In this document: piece by piece, positions 21,012 through 30,235 of the stretch | Numbering within the stretch: the first letter of the stretch is position 1 | Layout of the letters: the number at the start of each line of letters is the position of its first letter | NCBI RefSeq assembly: GCF_009192945.1 | Contig: NZ_NSET01000019.1 | Location: forward strand, 62,001 to 126,000 | DNA: 64,000 bases | Source: Xanthomonas maliensis | Lineage (GTDB): Bacteria > Pseudomonadota > Gammaproteobacteria > Xanthomonadales > Xanthomonadaceae | Reading direction: 5' to 3' | Position numbers and translations under genes: made by a program | Notes under the pieces: model-generated | Databases searched by the model: none | What the model saw: only the letters and a program-made list of their open reading frames with translations | Told to the model about the DNA's origin: nothing

Positions 21012-22117
21012 GGCAGCCGTGCTCCGCTCAGTCGGGTCTGTGTCTGGAACGGAGTCGCGGCCTGGCCGTCGCTCAGGAACCCGACGCCTGCGCAGACCAC
21101 TTGTTCGCCGGCCTTGAGCCCACGCAGGATCTGGATACGTTCACCGGCAATCGCACCCAGCTCGACCGCCCGTTCGACGACCACGCCGCGCGCCGCCTGG
21201 TAGACGAAGACGCTGGCGTTGCGGCGATTCAGACGTGGCAGCACCGCCGTCAGCGGCACGCTCGGCAGGGCCGCGCCCGATGGTGCCGGCAGCTGCAGCA
21301 GCACGCTGTCACCGCTACGCGGCGATGCAGCGTTGGCCGACACGATGTCCAGGATCGCCGGCACGGTGGCGCCGTTGTCCAGACGCGTGGCGACGCTGCG
21401 CACACGCAGGCTCACCGCCCCCGCCGTCGCGCCCTCCAGCGTCCCCTGCAAGGTCTGCCCGCTGGTCAACGTGGCGGCGGTGTCGGCCGGCAGGTTGGCG
21501 AGCAGCTGCAGCTGCCCCTGCCCGTCCAGCTGCAACACCGGCTGGCCTGCAGCGACCTCGGCTTGCGGCTGCTGCAGACGCGCCACGACGCTGCCATCGA
21601 ATGGCGCACGCAGCTCGCCCAGGCGTCCGGCCCGACGCGCCAGTGCCAGATCCGCCTGCGCACTGCGCAACTGCGCCTGTGCTGCATCAGCGGCGGCCTG
21701 CGCGGCGGTCAGGCTTGCCTGCGACGCCGCGCCATCGGCGAACATCGCCTGTTGCTGGCGCAGCTGCAATTGCCGCTCGCCCACTTGCGCCAGCGCCGCG
21801 CGCACGCTGGCGTCGGCCTGCTGCGCGCGCAGCTGCAGTGGCTCCGGATCCAGGCGCGCCAACACCTGACCGCGTTGCACGCGATCGCCCACGTCCACCA
21901 GCAACTCGGCGATGCGGCCGCCGCTTTCGAAGGCGAGCTCGGCGCGTTGCGCCTGCCGCACCTGAGCCGGCAGCTGCAGGCCGGCAGCAGCCGAGGCACC
22001 GAAGCGTTCCAGTTTCACTGCCCGTGGCACGTCGGCCACCGGCGAGGCGGTGCGGCTGCAGGCGGCGACCAGCAGCACAACCAACACTCCGCCCAGCACA
22101 CATCCCATCCTGTTCAT
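21008..22117 (-). CDS. RND periplasmic adaptor (membrane fusion lipoprotein)
   Basis: 369 residues with a signal peptide and lipobox VAAC (Cys20). The order is typical of HlyD/AcrA adaptors: first beta-barrel/lipoyl strand (ELAFESGGRIAELLVDVGDRVQRGQVLARLDP), a coiled-coil hairpin rich in Gln and Ala (about 90-165), a second lipoyl half (LRAPFDGSVVARLQQPQAEVAAGQPVLQL), then the beta-barrel and membrane-proximal domains. It bridges the RND pump and the outer-membrane factor. Its last 4 nt overlap the pump start, and its start lies 20 nt after the MipA stop. Confidence 0.93.
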   Translation of the reverse strand: MNRMGCVLGGVLVVLLVAACSRTASPVADVPRAVKLERFGASAAAGLQLPAQVRQAQRAELAFESGGRIAELLVDVGDRVQRGQVLARLDPEPLQLRAQQADASVRAALAQVGERQLQLRQQQAMFADGAASQASLTAAQAAADAAQAQLRSAQADLALARRAGRLGELRAPFDGSVVARLQQPQAEVAAGQPVLQLDGQGQLQLLANLPADTAATLTSGQTLQGTLEGATAGAVSLRVRSVATRLDNGATVPAILDIVSANAASPRSGDSVLLQLPAPSGAALPSVPLTAVLPRLNRRNASVFVYQAARGVVVERAVELGAIAGERIQILRGLKAGEQVVCAGVGFLSDGQAATPFQTQTRLSGARLP

Positions 22118-22137
22118 CGGTGTCTCCCCCTGCGGTT

Positions 22138-22959
22138 TCAGCGGCTATAGGTCAGTGCCAGCGTGCTGCTGACGAAGGCGCGGCGCGCCACCAACGGGCT
22201 GTCGTCGGCGCGATCGACGTAGCGGGTGCCGGTCACGTTGAAGGTGCTGGCCCAGTGATCGCCGAGCGCATGCGTCCAGCCGGCACCGATGGCACCGGCA
22301 TAGACGCCGGAGCCGGCGCGGAACGGCGCAAAGCGCGTGTTTGCGGCCTGTGCGTCGGTAACGCCGAAGTAGGCCTGGTTGAAGCGGCGGTCGCCGGCAT
22401 GCACGTCCATGTCCAGCGTCACCGTGTCGCTGGCGGTGTGCAGCAACGTGAATTCCAATCCGGCGCGATAGCGATTGCGGCGTGCACTGTCCTTCAGGCT
22501 GAACTCTGCCTCCGCGTTTGCGCTCAGGTACGGCGTGATCTGTTGCATGACCAGGGTGCGTGCGGTGGTGGAGCCGGGCACGTCGCCCATGCCGGCCAAC
22601 AGCCGCGAACCCGGTCGCCAGCTGCTGTCGCGCTGCAGGCGGCCGAAGTCGTAATACAGCGACTGCGAAACGTAGAAGCCGGAATCGCTCTGGTATTGCA
22701 AGCCGGCACCGCGGCTGGCGTCGAAGAACAGTACCCCGCGCTGTACCACCAGCACCGGGTTGGGAAGCACACGGGCGCGCTCGGCGCCGGCGTAGCGCGG
22801 TGCGGCGACGGCCGCGGCGCCGACAGTGATGTCGGTGTGGTCGCCGAGCAGGCGGGACTGCCCGGACGCATCGGTTTGCGCGGCGGCCACGCAGGGCAAG
22901 GCCAGGCTGGCCAGCAGCAGGGAGGGACGGATCAGACGGCGGGAGCGGGAAATGGTCAT
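22138..22959 (-). CDS. MipA/OmpV-family outer-membrane protein
   Basis: 273 residues from the ATG chosen; a GTG three codons upstream (22968) is an alternative, and neither has a strong ribosome site. A signal peptide ends near VAAAQ. The mature part is a beta-barrel of the MipA/OmpV family: VGAAAVAAPRYAGAERARVLPNPVL at the N-terminus, GLQYQSDSGFYVSQSLYYDFG, and a C-terminal strand ending in an aromatic/Arg pattern (LALTYSR). MipA was first described as a scaffold between MltA and PBP1B in E. coli. Members in Pseudomonas have been connected with envelope-stress signalling to an RND pump. Here the gene sits inside the efflux operon between the outer-membrane factor and the adaptor. Confidence 0.85.
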   Translation of the reverse strand: MTISRSRRLIRPSLLLASLALPCVAAAQTDASGQSRLLGDHTDITVGAAAVAAPRYAGAERARVLPNPVLVVQRGVLFFDASRGAGLQYQSDSGFYVSQSLYYDFGRLQRDSSWRPGSRLLAGMGDVPGSTTARTLVMQQITPYLSANAEAEFSLKDSARRNRYRAGLEFTLLHTASDTVTLDMDVHAGDRRFNQAYFGVTDAQAANTRFAPFRAGSGVYAGAIGAGWTHALGDHWASTFNVTGTRYVDRADDSPLVARRAFVSSTLALTYSR

Positions 22960-22980
22960 CGGAAGCACTCGTTGGGGGAA

Positions 22981-24450
22981 TCAGGACTGGGTCGGCAGGG
23001 AGACGCCGTAGAACGACTGGAACAAGGCGATCCGGCCGTACACGCGCTGGCGTGCGCTGGTCAGGTAATCCAGCTGGGACTGGGTGGCGCGCAGGCGCTC
23101 GCTCAGCAAGGTCGTGCGGTCTTCCAGGCCGGCATCGACGCGTTGTTGCAGGCGTTGCACCCGCAGGCGTTCGCGCTCGGCCTGCGCACGCGCACGCGGC
23201 TCGGCTACGCAGGCGGTGGCGTGGGCGTCAAGCGCATCGGCCACTTCGCGGAAGGCGGCTTCGATGGTTTGCTCGTAGGCGGCGACGTCGGCGCGCTTGC
23301 GCAGCTGCGCCAGTTCCAGGTTGGCGCGATTGCGGCCGCCATCGAACAGCGGCAGTTCGAGCTTGGGCATGAAGCTCCACATGCCATGGCCGGCGGTGAA
23401 CAGCCCGCTGAGGCCGTCGCTGGCGGTGCCGAAGCTGCTGCTCAAGGTGATCGACGGGAAGAAGGCCGCGCGCGCAGCGCCGATGTCGGCGTTGGCGGCG
23501 CGCAGCTCCGATTCGGCCTGCTGCACGTCGGGCCGCTGCAGCAGCAGCGACGAGTCCAGGTTGCGCCAGGCGCTGCTCGGGCGATCGGCGCTGGCCAGCG
23601 CATCCAGTGAACCGGCCACCGGCGCGCTGTCGTAACCGGCCAGCACGTGCAGCGCGCGCAGCGCAGCGGCGTGGTCGGCATCGCCCTGCAGGGCGGCGAC
23701 GTGCGCCTGGTCGGCCTGGCGGCGCTGGGCATCCAACTGGTCGCGGGAGATCAGCCCGACCTGCAACTGGCGCTCGGCGATCGCCAGCAAGGCGGCGCTG
23801 TCGGCGTCGAGCGTCTGCAACTGCTGCTGCGCCTGCGCGGTGGTGCGTTCGCTGGTGTAGGCCCGCAGCACCTCGGCAATCAGCGCGCCGCGCGCGGCCT
23901 GGCGTCCGTAGTCGCTGGCCAGGTAGCGCTCACGTGCCGCCTCGGACAAGGCCTGCAGCTTGCCGAAGAAGTCCAGTTCGAAGTTGCCGATGCCGGCATT
24001 GGCGACGACCAGGTCCTGCTGGTAGCGCTGGTCCAGCGCCGGATTGTCGAAGCGCTGCCGCAGTTGCTGGGCGCCCAGGCCGAGCGTCGGCAACTGGCCG
24101 GCGCGTTCGATCCGGTACTGCGCACGGGCCTGCTCCACCTGCAGCGCCGCCCGGCGGAAGTCGGCGTTGTGGGCCAGCGCGCGCTCCAGCAAGGGGCGCA
24201 GATCGCGATCCGGGGCAAAGGCCTGCACGAACGCCTGCTCCTGCGTCGTCAGCGTGGCCACGGCCGAAGCGCCGCCTTCATCGGCCGGAGCTGCGGCCGC
24301 AGCGCTGGAAGCGCCGAAACTGGCAGGGACGGAGGTTGTGGGTCGCTGGTAGGTCGGGGTCATCGAGCAGCCGGCCAGTGCCGCCAACACCAGCAGCGCC
24401 AATGGAGCGGGCTGTCGCAGGAAACGTGGTACTGCAAACTGTGGAATCAT
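22981..24450 (-). CDS. NodT-type outer-membrane efflux lipoprotein
   Basis: 489 residues. Lipobox LAGC with Cys28 followed by SMTPTYQRP, the signature N-terminus of NodT/OprM factors. Two OEP repeats (about 75-265 and 285-480) contain the duplicated [18 protein letters not shown] and GNFELDFFGKLQAL motifs. It forms the trimeric TolC-like channel. The start was placed at MIPQFAV because the additional upstream codons precede no signal sequence. First gene of the efflux operon; divergent from the response regulator with 108 nt between the start codons. Confidence 0.92.
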   Translation of the reverse strand: MIPQFAVPRFLRQPAPLALLVLAALAGCSMTPTYQRPTTSVPASFGASSAAAAAPADEGGASAVATLTTQEQAFVQAFAPDRDLRPLLERALAHNADFRRAALQVEQARAQYRIERAGQLPTLGLGAQQLRQRFDNPALDQRYQQDLVVANAGIGNFELDFFGKLQALSEAARERYLASDYGRQAARGALIAEVLRAYTSERTTAQAQQQLQTLDADSAALLAIAERQLQVGLISRDQLDAQRRQADQAHVAALQGDADHAAALRALHVLAGYDSAPVAGSLDALASADRPSSAWRNLDSSLLLQRPDVQQAESELRAANADIGAARAAFFPSITLSSSFGTASDGLSGLFTAGHGMWSFMPKLELPLFDGGRNRANLELAQLRKRADVAAYEQTIEAAFREVADALDAHATACVAEPRARAQAERERLRVQRLQQRVDAGLEDRTTLLSERLRATQSQLDYLTSARQRVYGRIALFQSFYGVSLPTQS

Positions 24451-24500
24451 GATGTCGGGATGCCTGAGCCAATCTCGACCGACATCCTCGACCGGCAACG

Positions 24501-24539
24501 TCAAGGGCGTTTTCGGGAATTTTCAAGATTCGATCAAGA
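24501..24539. promoter_or_regulatory. Direct repeats in the efflux/two-component intergenic region
   Basis: TCAAG occurs at 24501, 24523 and 24534. The last two copies extend to TCAAGA and are exactly 11 bp apart; the first is two helical turns (22 bp) away. A second pair TTTTC at 24510 and 24520 is 10 bp apart. OmpR-family regulators bind tandem sites with such spacing, so this is the likely binding site of the adjacent response regulator controlling both directions. Confidence 0.45.
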
Positions 24540-24558
24540 CCACGGGTAGCGACACGCC

Positions 24559-25248
24559 ATGACGGGCAAGAAGGTTCTGTTGGTGGAGGACGATGCGGAC
24601 AGCGCCAGCATCCTGGAGGCCTACCTGCGTCGGGATGGCTTCGAGGTGGCGGTGGCCGGCGATGGCGAGCGGGCGATCCAGCTGCACCAGCAATGGGCGC
24701 CGGAGCTGGTGCTGCTGGACGTGATGCTGCCCAAGCGCAGCGGCATCGAGGTGCTGTCGGCGATCCGACGGGCGGGCGATACCCCAGTGATCATGGTGAC
24801 GGCGATCGGCGACGAGCCGGAAAAGCTCGGCGCGCTGCGCTATGGCGCCGACGACTACGTGGTCAAGCCTTACAGCCCCAAAGAGGTGGTGGCGCGTGTG
24901 CATGCGGTGCTCCGCCGCAGCGTGCCCAGCCGCGGCTCCCAGGAGCCACTGCGCCACGGCCGTTTGCTGGTGGACCTTGGCGCAGTCGTGGCCAGCGTCG
25001 AGGATGGCCACGGCCAGGCGATCGCGCTCGATCTGACCCCGACCGAATTCAACCTGCTGGCCACCTTGCTGCGCACGCCGTTCAAGGCCTTCACCCGCAG
25101 CGAGTTGCTCGAAGCCTGCCTGCCCGACAGCGATGCGCTCGAGCGCGTGGTCGATGCGCATATCCACAACCTGCGCCGCAAGCTGGAGGCGCACGGCATC
25201 GTCGGCGTGCTGGTGACCGTGCGCGCGGTCGGTTACCGGTTCCAATGA
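24559..25248 (+). CDS. OmpR-family response regulator of the efflux operon
   Basis: 229 residues. Receiver domain 1-120 with acidic pocket EDD, phosphoacceptor Asp54 in LVLLDVMLPKRSG, and the conserved Lys in YVVKPYSPKE. Trans_reg_C winged helix 135-229 (LDLTPTEFNLLATLL, DSDALERVVDAHIHNLRRKLE, RAVGYRF). It resembles BaeR and the SmeR regulator that flanks the smeABC efflux genes of Stenotrophomonas. It is divergent from the efflux operon, and its stop overlaps the start of the kinase gene. Confidence 0.93.
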   Translation: MTGKKVLLVEDDADSASILEAYLRRDGFEVAVAGDGERAIQLHQQWAPELVLLDVMLPKRSGIEVLSAIRRAGDTPVIMVTAIGDEPEKLGALRYGADDYVVKPYSPKEVVARVHAVLRRSVPSRGSQEPLRHGRLLVDLGAVVASVEDGHGQAIALDLTPTEFNLLATLLRTPFKAFTRSELLEACLPDSDALERVVDAHIHNLRRKLEAHGIVGVLVTVRAVGYRFQ

Positions 25249-26429
25249 GCGGGCAGCGCCCGGGCTGGAAACAGGCGCCGCTCTGGCGATGGGTCGGCGT
25301 GCGCATGAGCGCCTTGGCCGTGGGCACCGTGCTGGTCATCGCCTTCGGCATGTGGTGTTACTTCCACCTGCGCGATCACCTGGCGCTGGAGCGCTTGCCG
25401 CCGGCAGCGCGGGTGGAGATCGAGCACCTGCGCGAACACCCGGCCGGTAACGAGGCGCGGTTGTGGGAATTACTGCAGCGCTATGCCGACCTAAATACCT
25501 TCCTGCCGGGGCTGGCCAATCCCGACTGGTGGATGCTGATGGCCATGGTGGCAGTGGCGGTGCCGGTCATCCTGCTCTGCGGCCTGCTCGCCTCGCGCCC
25601 GCTCTCGCGCCAGTTCACCCAGGTAGCGCACGCGGCGCGCCGGGTCAGCGATGGCGACTTCGGTGCACGGGCGCAGGTGGTCGCCGGCGCACCGGACGAG
25701 TTGACCGGGCTGGCCGAAGACTTCAATGCCATGAGCGGCAAGCTGCAGCGCTATGAGCGCGAACTGCGCGAGTCCAGCGCGATGCTGGCACACGAGTTGC
25801 GCACCCCGCTCAATGCCGCAATGGGGCGGGTGCAGGGCATGCTGGACGACGTGTTTCCCTGCGAGCCGGCCCAACTGCGGCTGGTGCATCGGCAACTGGA
25901 GCAGATCAATCGCTTGGTTGGCGACCTGCACCTGGTTTCGCTCGCACGCGCCGGCCAATTGGTGCTGGACACTGACAGCGTCGACCTGCGCGGGCTGATC
26001 GACGAACGCCTGGAGTGGGCCGGGCCTGGGCTGCAGGAGGCGCAGATGACGGTACAGATATCGCTGCAGGCGGGGTTGGACCTGCGCGCCGACCGCGACC
26101 GGCTGGGACAGGTGTTGTCGATCCTGATCGACAACGCGCTGCGCTATGCCAGTGCCGGCCGCGCCCTGGACATTGCTGCGCGGCGCGACGGCGCGATGGT
26201 GCTGGTCACGGTGGCCGATCGCGGCCCCGGGGTGGAACCGGCACAGCTGTCGCAGCTGCTCGACCGCTTCTGGCGGGCGGACAGCTCGCGGGCGCGTCAC
26301 TCCGGTGGCAGCGGCCTGGGGCTGGCGATCGCGTCGGCGATTTGCCAGGCCCACGATGGCGAGCTGCGCTTCGTCAATCGCGACGGCGGCGGCCTGCAGG
26401 CCTGCGTGCGGATTCCGGCGGCGCGCTGA
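25245..26429 (+). CDS. Sensor histidine kinase of the efflux operon
   Basis: 394 residues, start ATG overlapping the regulator stop (ATGA). Membrane helices at about 20-42 and 92-113 enclose a short periplasmic sensor region of about 50 residues. A HAMP domain follows (RPLSRQFTQVAHAARRVSDGDF), then HisKA with His183 in AHELRTPL, and HATPase_c with N-box LIDNALRYA and G-boxes DRGPGVEP and GGSGLGLAIA. The short sensor resembles SmeS/BaeS-like kinases that detect envelope stress. It presumably phosphorylates Asp54 of the cognate regulator. Confidence 0.92.
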   Translation: MSGQRPGWKQAPLWRWVGVRMSALAVGTVLVIAFGMWCYFHLRDHLALERLPPAARVEIEHLREHPAGNEARLWELLQRYADLNTFLPGLANPDWWMLMAMVAVAVPVILLCGLLASRPLSRQFTQVAHAARRVSDGDFGARAQVVAGAPDELTGLAEDFNAMSGKLQRYERELRESSAMLAHELRTPLNAAMGRVQGMLDDVFPCEPAQLRLVHRQLEQINRLVGDLHLVSLARAGQLVLDTDSVDLRGLIDERLEWAGPGLQEAQMTVQISLQAGLDLRADRDRLGQVLSILIDNALRYASAGRALDIAARRDGAMVLVTVADRGPGVEPAQLSQLLDRFWRADSSRARHSGGSGLGLAIASAICQAHDGELRFVNRDGGGLQACVRIPAAR

Positions 26430-26445
26430 GCGACCGCCGCGGCGA

Positions 26446-27711
26446 TCAACGGCCCTGCAGGGTCGGCACCGCGTCCGCCCCATGCGCATGCCGGCGCATG
26501 ATCCAGTTGAACAGCGGCGTGGCCATCAAGGTGGACAGGATCGCCATCAGCACCAGCACCGAGAACAGGCCCTGCTCGATCACCCCGGCCTGCAGGCCGA
26601 TATTGATGATGATCAGTTCCATCAGGCCGCGGGCATTCATCAGCGCGCCGATCGCCATCGCATCGCGGTTGTTCTCGCCGGTTGCACGCGCCGCCGCCCA
26701 GCAAGCCACGCCCTTGCCGATGAACGAGGCCGCCAGCACCACCACGCCCGCCAGCAGGATCTGCGGCTGCAACAATACGCTGAGCTGAGTCTTCAACCCG
26801 GAGAAGGTGAAAAACATCGGCAACAGCAGCACTACCACGAACGGCTGCATCATCGCGCGCAGCTTTTCGGTCAGCGGCCCCTTGGGCAGGCAGGCGCCCA
26901 GCAGGAAGCCACCGAACACCGCATGGATGCCGATCGCATCCATCGCCCAGGCACTGAGGCAGAACAGCGCCAGCACCACCGCCAGCATGCCGGTGCCCAG
27001 CGGCTGGTCGGGGACCACGTGGTCGGCCAATCGCCGCAGCCAGTGGCGGCCGACGCACATCATGAACACCGCATAGCCCACGCCGCCGCCGATGGCCAGG
27101 TAAGCACTGCCCCAACTGCCGCCGAAACTGGCCAGCACCACCGCCAGGATGCACCATGCCGCGGCATCGTCGAAGGCCCCGGCCGTCAGCGCCAGCGTTC
27201 CCAGCGGGCTATTGGTCAGGCCACGCTCGTGGATGATGCGTGCCAGCATCGGGAAGGCGGTGATGGCGATCGCCGCGCCGAGGAACAGCGAGGCTTCCAG
27301 CAGCTGCGCCTTGTCCGAAAACAAGCCGTCGATCCGGATCAGCCACGGGCACAGCGCGAAGGCCAAGGCGAACGGCACTGCGATGCCGGCCAGCGACACG
27401 CTCATCGCGCTGCCGAAGCGCGCACGGAAGTGGTCGCCACGGAAGTCGGTGCCGACCAGGAACATGTACAGACCGACGCCGAACTGCGCGAACACGTACA
27501 GCACATCCAGCGTCTGCTTGGGAAACAGCGCGGCCTGCACGCCCGGCAGCAGCAGACCGAACAAGGACGGCCCCAGCATCACGCCAGCGATCATCTCGCC
27601 CACCACCTGCGGCTGCCCGAGGCGCTTGGCCAACAGACCGACCACGCGACAGACCAGCAGGATCACCGCCGCCTGCAGAAAGAAATACACCGACATCTGC
27701 GGAGTGCTCAT
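26446..27711 (-). CDS. CPA2-family cation:proton antiporter
   Basis: 421 residues, about 12-13 hydrophobic helices, Na_H_Exchanger family. Characteristic stretches are VVGEMIAGVMLGPSLFG near the N-terminus, FLGAAIAITAFPMLARII, and AGAFDDAAAWCILAVV with the conserved Asp pair of the ion-binding site. There is no C-terminal TrkA-N/RCK domain, so it is of the short form rather than KefB/C. Expected role: exchange of K+ or Na+ for H+ across the inner membrane. It converges with the histidine kinase gene (16 nt between stops). Confidence 0.9.
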   Translation of the reverse strand: MSTPQMSVYFFLQAAVILLVCRVVGLLAKRLGQPQVVGEMIAGVMLGPSLFGLLLPGVQAALFPKQTLDVLYVFAQFGVGLYMFLVGTDFRGDHFRARFGSAMSVSLAGIAVPFALAFALCPWLIRIDGLFSDKAQLLEASLFLGAAIAITAFPMLARIIHERGLTNSPLGTLALTAGAFDDAAAWCILAVVLASFGGSWGSAYLAIGGGVGYAVFMMCVGRHWLRRLADHVVPDQPLGTGMLAVVLALFCLSAWAMDAIGIHAVFGGFLLGACLPKGPLTEKLRAMMQPFVVVLLLPMFFTFSGLKTQLSVLLQPQILLAGVVVLAASFIGKGVACWAAARATGENNRDAMAIGALMNARGLMELIIINIGLQAGVIEQGLFSVLVLMAILSTLMATPLFNWIMRRHAHGADAVPTLQGR

Positions 27712-27886
27712 GAGCGCTGCGCCATCCCTGAAGAAGTGCGCGGATCATAGCCGGCCCTGCCATCGGGTGATACCGGGAGTCCGGTCGAGACCGTCTCGCG
27801 CATCGGGCCCATCAGCGCAACGCAGTTGCCGCGCGACACGATCCGGCGCTGCGCTGCGCCAGGTCGTGCCGCTAGCAACTGGCCGC

Positions 27887-29485
27887 TCAGCCAGCAGCGG
27901 CATTCGCGGCGACCGGGGTAAGCACCAGGTCCTGGAAATCGAAGCTGAAATCGGTCAGCGGCGACACCGCCTGCATGCGGATCTCGCGGATGTTGCCGTC
28001 CGGATCGAGTGCGACGTTGACGAAGGCATCGGCATTGAGCGAACGGTCGTCCCAGCGCACGATGAAGGTGTCGTGCTGCCAATGCTCCAGCGTGCCCACC
28101 AGCTGCGCGGTCTTGTCGAATTGCATGCGCAGGCGCTTGCCGTCCTGCAGGATGCGCACATCGCCATACCACGAATCGCGATAGGTGCCGGCATAGCGCG
28201 ACAGCGGCAGCGACGGGCGCGAGCGTGCATCGCGCGCCTGCTGATGCTTGCTCCAGCTGGTGTCGGCCTCCTGATCGGCCTTGGCCACCGCCTTGGCGTA
28301 GGCCGCCGTCCAGTCGACCGCCGGCACCTGCAGGAAGGCATCGAGCACCTGCAGGGTCACCGCATTGAAGGCCGCGCCGACCTCCTGGTTGGTCAATACC
28401 ACCACGCCCAGTTTCTGGTCGGGCACCAGGGTCAGCCGCGACACCATGCCGGGCCAGCCGCCGGTGTGCCACACCAGCCGATGGCCGCGGTAGTCGCTCA
28501 GGCTCCAGCCTTCGCCGTAGCCGGCGAAATTGGGCTTGGCTGCCGCCAGCTCGGGCACCGAAGGGTCGGCGATGGCGATCGGCGTGATCATCGACCACAT
28601 CTCGCGCTGGCGCTGGGCGCTGAACAACGGTTTGCCATCAGGCAACAGCCCGCCAGCCAATTGCACCTGCATCCACAGCGCCATGTCGTGGGCGCTGGAG
28701 TAGATACCGCCGGCACCGGAGTTATTGGACCAGGTCAATGGCGCCACGGTGCGCAGCTCGCGGAAATCGTACTTGGCATGCCCCACCGCCGGCGCGTCGC
28801 CAGGCTGTAGATGGTCGGCGTTGAAGCGGGTCCCGCGCATGCCGACCGGGGCGAAGATGCGTTGCTGCAAGAAATCGGCATAGGACTGCCCGGAGACCTG
28901 CTCGATCACCTTCTGCGCCACCGCGTAAAGGATGTTGTCGTAGGCATAGCGGTCACGGAAGCCGCCCTTCAGCGGTACCTTGGCCAGCCGCTGCACCACT
29001 TCATCGGTGCTGTAGCTGGTGGTCGGCCAGAACAGCAGATCGCCAGCGCCCAGGCTCAGACCGCTGCGGTGGGCCAGCAGGTCGCGCACGCGCATCTCGC
29101 CGCTGACGTAGGGATCGGACATACGGAACCACGGCAGATGGTCGATGACCTTGTCGTCGAGCGAGAGCTTGCCCTCGTCGGCCAGGATCGACAGCGAGGC
29201 CGCGGTGAAGGCCTTGGTATTGGAGGCAATCGCAAACAGCGTGTCGGCCTGCACTGGCGCCGGCTTGCCGATTTCGCGCACGCCATAGCCGCGCTCCAGC
29301 ACCACCTGCCCGTCCTTGACGATCGCCACCGCGATCCCGGGCACGTCGAACTGCTTCCGCACACGCTCGACCTGCGCATCGAACTGCTGCATGCCCGCCG
29401 GCAGCTCGGCCGCCGTCGTCGCACCGCTGCCCATCGTCATCGCCAGTGCCATCAGTCCGCTCCCCACCCACATCGTCATCTTCAT
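27887..29485 (-). CDS. Class C beta-lactamase-related serine hydrolase
   Basis: 532 residues with signal peptide (cleavage near TTAAE). The serine-hydrolase domain (about 30-400) keeps S-x-x-K as SNTK (nucleophile Ser88, Lys91), the Y-x-N element as YDN (Tyr182), and a K/H-T-G triad box as HTGG near 345. A C-terminal DUF3471-like beta domain follows (about 430-530). Proteins with this layout are usually D-aminopeptidases, esterases or penicillin-binding relatives rather than true AmpC enzymes. Start at MKMTMW has AGGAG at the right distance. The gene begins 18 nt after the rraA stop, so the two are likely co-transcribed. Confidence 0.9.
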   Translation of the reverse strand: MKMTMWVGSGLMALAMTMGSGATTAAELPAGMQQFDAQVERVRKQFDVPGIAVAIVKDGQVVLERGYGVREIGKPAPVQADTLFAIASNTKAFTAASLSILADEGKLSLDDKVIDHLPWFRMSDPYVSGEMRVRDLLAHRSGLSLGAGDLLFWPTTSYSTDEVVQRLAKVPLKGGFRDRYAYDNILYAVAQKVIEQVSGQSYADFLQQRIFAPVGMRGTRFNADHLQPGDAPAVGHAKYDFRELRTVAPLTWSNNSGAGGIYSSAHDMALWMQVQLAGGLLPDGKPLFSAQRQREMWSMITPIAIADPSVPELAAAKPNFAGYGEGWSLSDYRGHRLVWHTGGWPGMVSRLTLVPDQKLGVVVLTNQEVGAAFNAVTLQVLDAFLQVPAVDWTAAYAKAVAKADQEADTSWSKHQQARDARSRPSLPLSRYAGTYRDSWYGDVRILQDGKRLRMQFDKTAQLVGTLEHWQHDTFIVRWDDRSLNADAFVNVALDPDGNIREIRMQAVSPLTDFSFDFQDLVLTPVAANAAAG

Positions 29486-29503
29486 TCCGCTGGACTCCTG
29501 CAA

Positions 29504-30007
29504 TCAACGTGGTATGCCGGTACCGTCTGTCGACGGCAGCGGCTGCGGGCTGACCAGCACGCCGTTGTCGTCCGCATACAGCCAATGCCCAGGCACGAAG
29601 GCGACGCCGGCGAAATTGACCGGCACCTCCATCTCGCCGAGATCGCGCCGGTCGGTGCGGCGCGGACAGGCCGCCAGCGCCAGCACGCCCAGCGGCAAGC
29701 CGGCCAGCAGTTCCACATCGCGAATGCAGCCGTGGATCAGCACCCCGGACCAGCCATTGGCCACCGCCTGTGCGGCCAGTTGATCGCCCAACAAGGCATG
29801 CCGCAACGAGCCCTGGCCGTCGACCACCAACACCCTGCCTGCACCTGGCGTGGCCAGCAACTCGCGCACCCGCGAGTTGTCCTCCACGCAGCGCACCGTG
29901 GCGATCGGCCCACAAAATACCCTGGACCCGCCGAACTGGCGGAACAGCGGCTCGACGATTGCGACCTCAGGATGGAGATCGCACAGATCGGGGGTGGTCC
30001 AGGACAT
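29504..30007 (-). CDS. rraA: RraA-family protein (RNase E inhibitor / HMG aldolase-like)
   Basis: 167 residues. It matches the RraA family over its length: [69 protein letters not shown], and ADDNGVLVS. In E. coli RraA binds the C-terminal scaffold of RNase E and slows mRNA turnover. Related proteins act as 4-hydroxy-4-methyl-2-oxoglutarate aldolases, and the G-D-x20-R-D metal-site residues of that activity are also present here, so the catalytic alternative is open. Upstream of the serine hydrolase in one transcription unit. Confidence 0.9.
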   Translation of the reverse strand: MSWTTPDLCDLHPEVAIVEPLFRQFGGSRVFCGPIATVRCVEDNSRVRELLATPGAGRVLVVDGQGSLRHALLGDQLAAQAVANGWSGVLIHGCIRDVELLAGLPLGVLALAACPRRTDRRDLGEMEVPVNFAGVAFVPGHWLYADDNGVLVSPQPLPSTDGTGIPR

Positions 30008-30235
30008 GACAACGACTCCGGTGAGAGTGACCGATGGGCGATCGTAGCCCGATCACCCGCCCCAGCGCATGCCTGCCGATGCCACGCCGCTGCACTGCTG
30101 CCCAACGGCGCCGGGCAGCGCCACGACGCCGTTTGCACGCGGCACTCACTCCGGCCACCGCCTGGCTATGCTGCGCTAGCGACGGCGCTCCCTGCGGCGT
30201 CTGCCCGCCACGCCCATTCCCACCAAGAGGCCGCA

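Noticed and set aside
27887-29485. AmpC-type antibiotic-resistance beta-lactamase
   Set aside because: Only the general serine-hydrolase motifs match. The additional DUF3471-like domain and length fit peptidase or esterase relatives better.
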